This document shows, piece by piece, positions 1 through 7,914 of a stretch of DNA of 64,000 bases. A program made the translations under genes and the position numbers. Source of the stretch: Rhizobium sp. BG4 (GTDB lineage Bacteria > Pseudomonadota > Alphaproteobacteria > Rhizobiales > Rhizobiaceae); assembly GCF_016864575.1 (NCBI RefSeq), contig NZ_CP044125.1:2896001-2960000 (forward strand), written 5' to 3'. Within the stretch, counting starts at the first letter, position 1. The number at the start of each line of letters is the position of its first letter. Under the pieces are notes generated by a model. It was not told the DNA's origin. It saw only the letters and a program-made list of their open reading frames with translations, and did no database searches.

Positions 1-22
1 GGCGGCCGGCGGATCAAATAGG

Positions 23-39
23 GGTAGGGGGCTAGCCGA
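23..39. promoter_or_regulatory. Candidate operator, GGTAG-N4-CTAGCC
   Basis: A 15-base near-palindrome (GGTAG, four bases, CTAGCC) at 23-37 contains the 8-mer TCGGCTAG on the minus strand (32-39). The same 8-mer next to a TAG-N4-CTA core occurs upstream of the first NRPS gene (5809-5829) and upstream of the priming sugar transferase (27794-27808). No gene starts here inside the window, so its target would lie to the left. Binding by any particular regulator is inference only. Confidence 0.3.
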
Positions 40-96
40 AAGTGTTATGCATTCTCAGGGCGTTAGAGCCCGGCGGCAGCTGAGTGCACGGCACGC

Positions 97-130
97 AAAA
101 AGAACCGGAGCGTTTATGGCGCTCCGGCTC
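97..130 (-). terminator. Rho-independent terminator of the LuxR-type gene
   Basis: On the minus strand an 8-bp GC-rich stem (arms 120-127 and 105-112, CCGGAGCG with CGCTCCGG) closes a 7-base loop and is followed directly by a T-rich tract ending in TTTTT (97-101). It lies 22 bases after the stop codon of the LuxR-type gene. Confidence 0.85.
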
Positions 131-151
131 AATTTCCTGCGATATGAAACA

Positions 152-922
152 TTATTGAGCGAACTCGCGGATTTTGTAGGCGACTTCCGTGCGGTTCGTC
201 GCATGCAGCTTCTTCATGATGTTGCGAATGTGAACCTTCACGGTGCTTTCGCAGAGGTTCATTTCATAGGCGATGATCTTGTTGGACTTGCCGCGGCGCA
301 GGGCGTCGGCGACGGACATTTCGCGCGGCGTGAAGGAATGATCGCCGCATTTGGCTGCCGTGGTGCTGGAGGTGATCATCTCCTTGGCGGCGAGCAGGCT
401 GCTGGCCGGAATGAAGACGCCACCCGCACGGGCAAGTGCAATGGCTTCGGCGGCAACGCCGATACCGATATTGGCCGGAATGTATCCCTTTGCTCCGCAT
501 TCCAGCGCCTTCAGCACCTGCTGGATCTCGTCGCCCTCTGCGCCGACGACAACCGGTACCGATGGAAATTTCTGAGTGAGCTTGGCAATCTTATCGCTCA
601 CATCCGGGTCCGAGACGTGCTTGCCGCCGATCATATAGAGGATCAGCGCCGGCTCGAACCGCATGCGCTTGCGCTGCCAGTCTTCGATCGAGGTCGCGGT
701 GATGACCTTGAGGTCCTCGTCATATTCGGAAAGGCTGCGCGACAGGCATTCGCTCTGCAGCGAACGGGGATCCAGAAGAAGCACGTATTCCGGCAGGTCT
801 TCCTGGGCGTCTGCCCGGGAAGATGAGGAAAAGTGCCTCAGGGAATCCGATGTGCGAAGAGAGATGAGGTGAGCTGCTGTGTCAGTTCGAATCTGATCAC
901 TTGTTGTTGTAAGACCTTCCAT
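152..922 (-). CDS. LuxR/NarL-type regulator with degenerate receiver domain
   Basis: A 256-residue protein. A receiver-like fold occupies roughly residues 45-165 and a C-terminal LuxR-type helix-turn-helix roughly 190-255 (TPREMSVADALRRGKSNK, then ESTVKVHIRNIMKKL). The position that normally holds the phospho-accepting Asp reads LILYMIGG, so phosphorylation by a classical kinase looks unlikely. The Lys of the late receiver motif is kept (GAKGYIP). The ATG start follows a GGGGCGTGA purine-rich stretch. It is monocistronic with its own terminator, and a perfect inverted repeat lies 70 bases upstream. Its position at the edge of the polysaccharide/PKS-NRPS locus makes it a plausible local regulator (inference). 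Confidence 0.85.
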   Translation of the reverse strand: MEGLTTTSDQIRTDTAAHLISLRTSDSLRHFSSSSRADAQEDLPEYVLLLDPRSLQSECLSRSLSEYDEDLKVITATSIEDWQRKRMRFEPALILYMIGGKHVSDPDVSDKIAKLTQKFPSVPVVVGAEGDEIQQVLKALECGAKGYIPANIGIGVAAEAIALARAGGVFIPASSLLAAKEMITSSTTAAKCGDHSFTPREMSVADALRRGKSNKIIAYEMNLCESTVKVHIRNIMKKLHATNRTEVAYKIREFAQ

Positions 923-990
923 TTCACGCCCCTACATTGGTTGAACTCAATACTAAACGTGCAAGAGAAGTAAGCCCGAGAATTATTACT

Positions 991-1005
991 TAGCACTATG
1001 TGCTA
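991..1005. promoter_or_regulatory. Inverted repeat upstream of the LuxR-type gene
   Basis: TAGCAC-TAT-GTGCTA is a perfect 6-bp dyad with a 3-base spacer, in an AT-rich stretch about 70 bases upstream of the LuxR-type start codon. Its size and place fit an operator for a dimeric regulator, possibly autoregulation. No experimental support can be read from the sequence. Confidence 0.4.
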
Positions 1006-1165
1006 CGATTGTTTGAATTCCTTGGCTCCGGAATTTATCTCTTGAGTGTAAATATGGATGAAGCCAAAAGCGGTGGCATTAACATAGGTTAAGGCTCTAT
1101 TAAAATATCGAAAGTAGAAGTAATTAGCCCAGAAATGGTTGTCCTACTTAATTCGGACTATTGAA

Positions 1166-1882
1166 TTACCGCGGAATAATCTGCGGTTGTGTCGCCAAGT
1201 AACTGTCGTCAAACTCGACAAGCTCTTCAAGTTTCCTGCGATTCAGGAATTCAACGATGCCGTTTCTAAAAGAAACAAGGCCGTTGACCCGCAAGTCCTT
1301 CAGGACGCGGTTGATATGGACGGTCGACAAGCCGACGGCGTCACCGATATCGGATTGTGTCAGTGGGCACTGGAAACCATCCATGCCCGGGCGCTTCCGG
1401 TCAGGCCCGATACGGGCGGCAAGTTCAAGGAGAAGGTGGCCGGTGCGGGCCAGCGCATCGCGGCGGCCGACATTGGCCAGGCGCTCGGACATCCGGGCGT
1501 GACAGCGCATCATCTCGGCCATCACGATGTCCTGGCCGGTGGTGCTGTCGAGATAGCGGGCCAGCGTCATGCCGCTGAGTTCGTAGAATTGAGTAGGCGA
1601 AATCGCTTCGATCATCTCACGGGCGATTGCCACCGATGGCGTCCAGATGATGTCGCCGGGGAGAATGAATTCGAGAATGACGCGCGTACCGTTGGGCAGC
1701 GATTTGCACGATACGGCCCAGCCGCTCACAAGAATAAGCAGCGCCGCTTTTCTGGCTTCCGGGTCAAACACGATATCGCCGTCGTCATAGGCGCGGTAAC
1801 TCCCGCCCGATAGCGAAACTCTTTGCCCTTGTATTCTGACCAGCCCAAGATTTTCGTGGTCCGACCCTTCGTATATCGCCAC
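1166..1882 (-). CDS. Crp/Fnr-family transcriptional regulator
   Basis: A 238-residue protein with a cyclic-nucleotide-binding-like beta-roll (about residues 20-130) and a C-terminal winged helix (about 160-225; the recognition helix includes VGLSTVHINRVLKDL). The N-terminal cysteine cluster of oxygen-sensing FNR is absent, so the signal is unknown. The GTG start is supported by GGAGG six bases upstream. Related family members in rhizobia control microaerobic, stress or polysaccharide functions. Here it stands alone, upstream of and codirectional with the pyruvyltransferase/polymerase pair, but it lies downstream of that pair in transcription order. Confidence 0.88.
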   Translation of the reverse strand: MAIYEGSDHENLGLVRIQGQRVSLSGGSYRAYDDGDIVFDPEARKAALLILVSGWAVSCKSLPNGTRVILEFILPGDIIWTPSVAIAREMIEAISPTQFYELSGMTLARYLDSTTGQDIVMAEMMRCHARMSERLANVGRRDALARTGHLLLELAARIGPDRKRPGMDGFQCPLTQSDIGDAVGLSTVHINRVLKDLRVNGLVSFRNGIVEFLNRRKLEELVEFDDSYLATQPQIIPR

Positions 1883-2055
1883 GCCCCGCCTCCAGCAAAC
1901 TTCGTGGTTCTCTTTCCCCTTAATTACCTTTTAACCATTAAATATGAGAAGATCGTAACATGAATATTTATCGTTGTCTCGCCGATGCCATTGTTGGTGG
2001 GGATAGATTTGCGGGAATGGTTATTTTCAATAGTGGTGCAGAATAATTCTCGTAT

Positions 2056-3279
2056 TTATACACTTTGTGTCAATTTATTACGTTTTTTGGCCTTTGGACT
2101 CGCGTTAAAGTATTCATCGCCGCGCAAAATCGACCGCACGTTCAAAAGCGCAGATTTGGCTGAAGTCACTTGTTCGTGATGACGGGCTGGATCGATGCCT
2201 TCGCGCTCCGCTTTGGCGACCATCGCGGCGATCTCTGAAGGGGTGGTTCCGGCGGCGGCGAAGAAGCCTGCGCGGTCCATCGCCTTGAAGAAACCTTCCA
2301 CCTTTCCATCCCAGGAAATGCCGACGGCCGGGATCTGCATCGCATGTGCGGCGATGCAGGCATGCAGGCGGTGGGCGACGATGACGCTGTTTTCGGCAAG
2401 GATCGAAAGCAGCTGCTGCGGGTCCTGCGGGCGGCCGGCAAGTGCCAGCTCTCCTGCTGTGCCAATGCCGGCAGTTTCTGCCGCGGCAAAGACTGCTTCC
2501 GCCAGCCGCTGGTCTTCGCTTGCGCCGTTGGAGAAGAGCGTGACGCGGTAGCCGGTGCCGGTCAGCTCGGCAATCAGCGCCAGGTAGTCGGCGACCGAGG
2601 TCAGCGGAATGGCAGCGCCGGCGCGCGAGGCGTGGCGGGCGAGGATCTTCGGTTCCGTGACGCAGAGGCCGACATTGCCCTGGATGGGGGAGGTGGCAGG
2701 TGCGAGAGAGCCTGCCAGCAAGCCGGGATCGGGCTCGATCTCTGGAATGGGGCCGGTGGGGAAATGCTGCAGCCAGTTGCGGTATGCAAAGCCGTCACGC
2801 ACCGAAAGGTGCTTCAGATTGGTGCCGAGCAGGCGGCCGAACAGCCGCTTTGCCGGTTCCGACCAGTGCGGACCGACGCCGACGGCATAGATCGCAAGCG
2901 GCTTCTTCGACCGGGCGACGCAATCGAGTAGCGTGCCGACCTTCAACGGGAAATTCAGGTCGTCATCCTGGAAGAGGTTGCCGCCGCCGAGAATGACGGC
3001 GTCCGCAGCGGCGATCTTCGCGTCCCACAGGCTGCGGCTCGCCTTCAACGATTTTGCGAGCGCGCGGGTGACGACGGCGCGGCGCAGCAGTGCGGGCAGG
3101 TGCCGGAGGATATTGAGGATGAGCGCGCGGTTGCGGCTGGTGCCGACGGCGGTGCGCCCGGCGAGATCCAGCGTCTCCACCTCGTCGCCTTCGGCCCGCA
3201 GGGTCTCCTCGATGCAATCGGCCAGCAGGCCGTCGCCGAGATTCTCGCTGTATTTGACGTTGAAGACCAGGATTTTCAT
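2056..3279 (-). CDS. Polysaccharide pyruvyl transferase family protein
   Basis: A 407-residue cytosolic protein with the WcaK/CsaB-like pattern: an N-terminal nucleotide-fold half (KILVFNVKYSENLGDGLLAD), the AVILGGGNLFQDD glycine-rich segment, then a second half with VAHRLHACIAAHAMQIPAVGISWDGKV near the C-terminus. Members transfer a pyruvate ketal from phosphoenolpyruvate onto a sugar of a repeat unit, giving an acidic polymer. The start codon overlaps the stop of the upstream polymerase gene by four bases (ATGA), so the two are translationally coupled. Confidence 0.85.
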   Translation of the reverse strand: MKILVFNVKYSENLGDGLLADCIEETLRAEGDEVETLDLAGRTAVGTSRNRALILNILRHLPALLRRAVVTRALAKSLKASRSLWDAKIAAADAVILGGGNLFQDDDLNFPLKVGTLLDCVARSKKPLAIYAVGVGPHWSEPAKRLFGRLLGTNLKHLSVRDGFAYRNWLQHFPTGPIPEIEPDPGLLAGSLAPATSPIQGNVGLCVTEPKILARHASRAGAAIPLTSVADYLALIAELTGTGYRVTLFSNGASEDQRLAEAVFAAAETAGIGTAGELALAGRPQDPQQLLSILAENSVIVAHRLHACIAAHAMQIPAVGISWDGKVEGFFKAMDRAGFFAAAGTTPSEIAAMVAKAEREGIDPARHHEQVTSAKSALLNVRSILRGDEYFNASPKAKKRNKLTQSV

Positions 3280-4709
3280 GAGCGGACCTGTGCAGCATCC
3301 TGATGCGCGCCCGCAAAGCGGAATGCCGGATTGTTATGAGCCGGGCGGCTGACGGTGCGCGGCAGCGACAGGGCGGCAACGCCACCGGCCAGGATGTAGA
3401 AGGTCAGGCCGAGATCGTAGACGGTGCCCGATATGGTTGCCGTCACCAGCACGGCATAGAAGCCGAGCTTGGCGGCGCGCACGGCGGCGATGTCTTCGTT
3501 GCGTTCCGGATCGTATTTCGGCAGCCGGGCGGTGAAGACGGCGATCGCGAAGATGACGAAGATCATCGTGCCCACGACGCCGAGATTGGAGAGCAGCACC
3601 AGCACGAAGCTCGAGGCGCGGGCGCTGCCGAGGCCGGCGCCGAAGCCATAGGTGTTGACGAAGCTTTCATAGGCGACGGCATTCCACATGAAGCGCTCGC
3701 GGCCGGATTGGCTGTCGGCCTTGGAGAGCACCATTTCGTCGAGGAAGTCGTGAAGGCCGGCGGCCATATCGGGCAGGGCGACGACGACGATGATCGCCAC
3801 CAGCGGCAGGGCGGCGGCGCCGACGGTGATTGCCAGCGCATGGCGGCCGCGGATCGCCCGCAGCAGCAGGAAGGGCATCACCGCGGCAACGCCGACGAGG
3901 GCGGTCGCCGAGGTCGAGAGCAGCAGGGCCGCGAGCAGCGATAGCGCCAATATGCCGGTGACGCGCGTGCGGATGCCGTCGAGCCACAGGCTGGAGATCG
4001 CGGCGAAGAACACCAGTGTATAGTCGGCGAAGGCGGACGCCTCCGGGAAGGTGCCGGAAATGCGCTTCAGGCCGCCTTTTTCGGCACCTGTCAGCAGCGC
4101 GTAATTGGCGGTGCGCACGAAGCCCATCAGCCATTCGGTACGCGAGTAATAGGTGAGGATGTCGGCGACGGCGAAGGCGAGATTGATGGTGGTGGTGGCG
4201 ATCAGCGCCGTTACCAATGAGGTGGCGATCCCTTCGCGGCGGAACCAGGCGAAGGTGCAGCCGAAGCAGAGCAGACCGCCGATCGCATAGACCGTCTGCG
4301 TGATGTTGTTGGAGGAGAAGCGCAGCGGCGTGAGTGCAATGAAGCTGCGGGCGCCGACCTGCCGCTCGACCACCATGGTCTCGGCCAGGCCGGCGAACAG
4401 GCGCGGGAAGAAGACGGCGGTCACCAGGCCGAAGATGGTCAGCGTCAGCAGGAAGAAGCCGATCCGCGGCGGCACGAAGGCTGCAAACACCCGTCCTTCG
4501 CCGCAGGTCATCAGCACGCGGATGCAGAAGAACACCAGAAACAGGTTGGGAACCAGAACCGAGGCGCCGCCGAGGCCCGACAGATTGAAGGCGGCGGCGG
4601 AGCCGAAGACGGTCGAGGCGAACATGAACAGGAACGACCAGACCGGGGGCATGTAAAGTGCCGCCGCGCCCAGTACCAACGTCAGCAGTCCCATGATCTG
4701 AAAGTGCAT
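3276..4709 (-). CDS. O-antigen polymerase/ligase-like membrane protein (Wzy/ExoQ type)
   Basis: A 477-residue, strongly hydrophobic protein with about ten to twelve predicted membrane spans and a larger periplasmic loop between roughly residues 300 and 360. The Wzy/O-antigen-ligase feature SGTFPEASAFADYTLV lies mid-protein. With the flippase, priming transferase, co-polymerase and export protein in the same locus, it is the best candidate for the repeat-unit polymerase. It is first gene of a two-gene minus-strand operon and is transcribed divergently from the GH16 gene. Primary sequence alone cannot separate polymerase from ligase. Confidence 0.82.
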   Translation of the reverse strand: MHFQIMGLLTLVLGAAALYMPPVWSFLFMFASTVFGSAAAFNLSGLGGASVLVPNLFLVFFCIRVLMTCGEGRVFAAFVPPRIGFFLLTLTIFGLVTAVFFPRLFAGLAETMVVERQVGARSFIALTPLRFSSNNITQTVYAIGGLLCFGCTFAWFRREGIATSLVTALIATTTINLAFAVADILTYYSRTEWLMGFVRTANYALLTGAEKGGLKRISGTFPEASAFADYTLVFFAAISSLWLDGIRTRVTGILALSLLAALLLSTSATALVGVAAVMPFLLLRAIRGRHALAITVGAAALPLVAIIVVVALPDMAAGLHDFLDEMVLSKADSQSGRERFMWNAVAYESFVNTYGFGAGLGSARASSFVLVLLSNLGVVGTMIFVIFAIAVFTARLPKYDPERNEDIAAVRAAKLGFYAVLVTATISGTVYDLGLTFYILAGGVAALSLPRTVSRPAHNNPAFRFAGAHQDAAQVRS

Positions 4710-4854
4710 GGAAGTCGTTGTCCCGCCCGATTTAGCAAAAGACTAGCATGCTGGGAACCGGCGCGTATTTACGCCCCGGACTACTTCTTTCGGGCAGGGC
4801 TTCGGCCGAACGTGGTTCTTCACCCGGTTGTGCAGCCTGCCTATCGTTCGCGGC

Positions 4855-5724
4855 ATGTCAAAGCTATCGAAGACTTCTCGCAGTGATGAATTGACGGGCG
4901 GCCGGCGGCCTTTGCTGCTGGCGCTCTGTGCGGCCGCTCTCGCGATGGCTGCACCGGCGCCTGTCTTTGCCGAGGATGCGGCTGTAACCGGCGATACCGG
5001 TGACGGGCTCGATCTCGACAAGATGAAGATGACCTTCGCCGACGAATTCGACGATCTCAGCGTTTCGGCCTGGGGGCCGGGAACGCGCTGGATTGCCCAT
5101 ACGCCGTGGTCGGGCGATTTCGGCGGCGCGCGCTTTGCCAATCCCAAGGACGGCTTTCCGTTCACCGTCGACGACGGCGTGCTGCGCATCGAATCCTCGA
5201 AGGACGGCAAGGGTGAGTGGCGCTCCGGCCTGCTTGCCTCCGTCGATCCGAAGGGCAATGGCTTCGCGCAGCAGTACGGATACTTCGAGACCCGAGCGCA
5301 GCTGCCGACCGGACCGGGTCTCTGGCCGGCCTTCTGGCTGATCGGCAAGGACCGCTCGAAATCGACCGCCGAGATCGACGTGATGGAATATTACGGCGAC
5401 AAGCCCGACGGCTATTCCTCGACCGTTCACGTCTGGTACCGCAACGGCGACCACTATTCGAAATTCTCGCGCATCAACGCCTTCCTGAAGAACAAGCCGG
5501 GCGATTTTCATACCTATGGGGTGAAGATCGACGAGAAATACATCCGCATGTATTTCGACCGGCAGATGGTCTGGAAGACCGAGACGCGGCCGGAACACCA
5601 GCAGCCGATGTATGTGCTGCTCAACCTTGGCCTGGTCGACAATGTCACCAAGGCGAGCGCACCCGATCCATCGCATATGTATGTCGATTACGTGCATGTC
5701 TACGCGCTGCCACAGCAGCCGTAA
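4855..5724 (+). CDS. Secreted family GH16 endo-glycanase (ExoK-like)
   Basis: A 289-residue protein with an N-terminal signal peptide (hydrophobic core LLLALCAAALAMAAP, probable cleavage after VFA near residue 36). The GH16 catalytic signature E-I-D-V-M-E is at residues 173-178, with Glu173 as nucleophile and Glu178 as acid/base, and a jelly-roll-like remainder ends at VDYVHVYALP. An upstream in-frame TTG at 4828 is possible, but the ATG at 4855 gives the normal signal peptide. Rhizobial relatives such as ExoK cut nascent exopolysaccharide and set chain length. Here it sits divergently from the putative polymerase, which fits processing of the polymer made by this locus. Confidence 0.9.
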   Translation: MSKLSKTSRSDELTGGRRPLLLALCAAALAMAAPAPVFAEDAAVTGDTGDGLDLDKMKMTFADEFDDLSVSAWGPGTRWIAHTPWSGDFGGARFANPKDGFPFTVDDGVLRIESSKDGKGEWRSGLLASVDPKGNGFAQQYGYFETRAQLPTGPGLWPAFWLIGKDRSKSTAEIDVMEYYGDKPDGYSSTVHVWYRNGDHYSKFSRINAFLKNKPGDFHTYGVKIDEKYIRMYFDRQMVWKTETRPEHQQPMYVLLNLGLVDNVTKASAPDPSHMYVDYVHVYALPQQP

Positions 5725-5747
5725 TTTCCAGGTTTCACAAGCAATTG

Positions 5748-5773
5748 CGGGAGCGGCAGAGATGCCGCTCCCG
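5748..5773 (+). terminator. Strong hairpin downstream of the GH16 gene
   Basis: An 11-bp perfect stem (C + GGGAGCGGCA at 5748-5758 with its complement at 5763-5773) closes a GAGA tetraloop. It starts 24 bases after the GH16 stop codon. There is no clear T-run, so it may act as an mRNA 3'-end stabiliser or a weak terminator before the NRPS promoter region. Confidence 0.55.
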
Positions 5774-5808
5774 GCGCATTTGCGGCCCTCCCGGGCAGGC
5801 TAATTCTT

Positions 5809-5829
5809 TCGGCTAGGTAGGGCACTACC
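5809..5829. promoter_or_regulatory. Candidate operator upstream of the PKS-NRPS operon
   Basis: TCGGCTAG (5809-5816) runs into the palindrome GGTAG-GGCA-CTACC (5816-5829), about 170 bases upstream of the first NRPS start codon. Similar sites lie at 23-39 and 27794-27808. Function is inferred from symmetry, recurrence and intergenic placement. Confidence 0.4.
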
Positions 5830-5997
5830 GGATAGCCCCATGCGTCGGCTTTTCTACACCCTCTAGCGATTTGGAGGGCCGGTTTGGCGAAGGGGTCATC
5901 CCAATGATCATCTGGCGAAATCCCGCTGAAATGGGAAGGTCGCCACACGAATGCCGCGCAGCAGAAACCCGCCAGCAGACGACAAGGGGGAAGTGCA

Positions 5998-7914
5998 ATG
6001 ACGGGCCTAGCATATCCAGGGACGATCGAGAGAAGCGATACGGTCAGCTACGACCGCGACAAGGGATTGCCGGAGATCTTTCGCGCGCATGTGCAGAAGA
6101 ATCCGTCGGCCACGGCATTGGTTTTCGGCAGCGTCTCGCTGACCTATCGCGAGCTCGACGAGCTCTCCGACAAGGTGGCCGTGACGCTGGAAGAGCGGGG
6201 CGTCTCGAGGGGTGACGTCGTCGGTCTTCTTCTGCCGCGCAGCCTGGAAACGATCGTCTGCATGCTGGCCGCCCTGAAGGCGGGCGCCGCCTACCTGCCG
6301 CTCGATCCGGCCTATCCGGCCGAACATCTCGACTATGTCATCCGTGAATGCGCTCCGAAGGTGATCTTCGCCGAAGCGGCGTCGATCCAGAAGCTGGCGC
6401 TGATCCCGGGCCTTCCGAGCAAGGTTTTCGATGCACGGGCGGTTATCGCCGAAGCTTCCGCATCTCCGACGGTTCGCCCGGCCGCGCGGCCGGCCGGCGA
6501 CGACGTCGCCTATGTGATGTTCACCTCTGGCTCGACCGGCCGCCCGAAGGGCGTCGTCGTGGCGCATCGCGGCATTGCCAATCTGGTGCAGGAGCAGGAC
6601 TTCAATCCGCTCGCCAGCAAGGATGTCGTGCTGCATGCGATGACGATCTCCTTCGATGCCTCGACGCTGGAAATCTGGAGCGCGCTGCTGAACGGCTGCA
6701 AGCTGGTCGGCATGCCAGATCTGAACTTCTCGATCAGCCGCCTCTGCGACCTTGTCGAAGAGCACGGCGTCACCTTTCATGTTTCGACGCCCGGCCTGTT
6801 CAATCTGCTTGCCGATTTCGGCCGTGACCGGGTTCCGTCGCTGCGCCATGTGCTGTTCGGCGGCGATGTCGCCTCGGTCGCCCATTCGCTGCGCTTCCTG
6901 CAGTCGCATCCGAACTGCCGCCTCACCAACGCCTACGGCCCGACCGAAGCGACGGTGCTGGTGACGGGCTATAATATCCCGGCCGATTTCAAGGGCACTG
7001 AAATGCCGATCGGCAAGGCGATCGGCAACACGCAGATCCTCATCCTCGACGATCACCTGCATGAAGTGCCGGTTGGCGAAGAGGGCCAGATCGCTCTCGC
7101 TGGCGAGGGGCTTGGCCTCGGCTATTTCAACCGGCCGGAGCTGACGCGCGAGCGCTTCGTCATGGTCGAGACCCGCAATGGTCCGGTCCGCTGCTACCTG
7201 ACCGGCGATCTCGGCACGATGGATGCCGACGGCACCGTTCATTTCCACGGCCGCCGCGACCGCCAGGTGAAGGTCAACGGCAAGCGCATCGAGCTCGACG
7301 AGATCGAGACGGCGCTGCGCAACGATACGCGACTTTCGGAAGCGGCCGTCGTCTGCCAGGTGATGGGACCGGAACTGAAGCAGATGGTCGCCTTCCTCTG
7401 CCCGCGCGAGGATCTGCGCGGCAGGGACCAGGAACTGACGCGCGATGTCATGGCGACGCTGCGCGGCCGCCTGCCGGCCTTCATGATCCCGAACTCGGCA
7501 ATCGTCATCGATCAGATGCCGATGACCCGGGCCGGCAAGATCGATCGCTCGAAGCTTCTGGCCCCTGTTGTCGAGGCTGCGCCGAGCGCGATCGAGATTG
7601 CCGCTGACACCGGCGGCGAGGCGATGCTGACGCGGCTGTGGCGCGATGCACTGGGCAACAAGCCCGTCGATCTCGACACCAACTTCTTCGACCTCGGCGG
7701 CACCTCGCTGCAGCTGATGCAGATCCACGCCCGCATGGAGGCCGAGCTCGGCCGTCAGGTGCCGGTCGTCCAGCTCTTCAAGCACTCGACGATCCGCGAA
7801 CTATCGCGCTTCCTCGAGGGCAAACACGACAATTCGGGCCGGGACGCTGCGGCAGCCCTGCGCGCCGAACAGCAGCGCAACAATATGGCTCGGTTCCGGA
7901 GGAACACGAAATGA
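5998..7914 (+). CDS. Free-standing NRPS adenylation-PCP protein (A1-PCP1)
   Basis: A 638-residue protein that should activate an amino acid as the aminoacyl-AMP and load it on its own carrier domain. The adenylation domain spans about residues 15-520 with core motifs in order: FTSGSTGRPKG near 178, NAYGPTE near 310, YLTGDLG near 400, GRRDRQVKVNGKRIELDEIE, and the A10 lysine in TRAGKIDR. A PCP follows (LGGTSLQ, phosphopantetheine Ser570). By alignment to GrsA the pocket residues read roughly D-A-L-V-L-G-A-V-L-K. Asp235 implies an alpha-amino acid, but I cannot assign which one. There is no condensation domain, so it probably primes the line. The ATG has AAGGGGG upstream, and the stop overlaps the next start (ATGA). 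Confidence 0.92.
   Translation: MTGLAYPGTIERSDTVSYDRDKGLPEIFRAHVQKNPSATALVFGSVSLTYRELDELSDKVAVTLEERGVSRGDVVGLLLPRSLETIVCMLAALKAGAAYLPLDPAYPAEHLDYVIRECAPKVIFAEAASIQKLALIPGLPSKVFDARAVIAEASASPTVRPAARPAGDDVAYVMFTSGSTGRPKGVVVAHRGIANLVQEQDFNPLASKDVVLHAMTISFDASTLEIWSALLNGCKLVGMPDLNFSISRLCDLVEEHGVTFHVSTPGLFNLLADFGRDRVPSLRHVLFGGDVASVAHSLRFLQSHPNCRLTNAYGPTEATVLVTGYNIPADFKGTEMPIGKAIGNTQILILDDHLHEVPVGEEGQIALAGEGLGLGYFNRPELTRERFVMVETRNGPVRCYLTGDLGTMDADGTVHFHGRRDRQVKVNGKRIELDEIETALRNDTRLSEAAVVCQVMGPELKQMVAFLCPREDLRGRDQELTRDVMATLRGRLPAFMIPNSAIVIDQMPMTRAGKIDRSKLLAPVVEAAPSAIEIAADTGGEAMLTRLWRDALGNKPVDLDTNFFDLGGTSLQLMQIHARMEAELGRQVPVVQLFKHSTIRELSRFLEGKHDNSGRDAAAALRAEQQRNNMARFRRNTK

Noticed and set aside
7638..7910. 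In-frame 91-codon extension upstream of the megasynthase start
   Set aside because: It lies inside the PCP-coding end of the preceding gene in another frame and is low-complexity. The ATG at 7911 overlaps the preceding stop, as the next two gene starts in the operon do.
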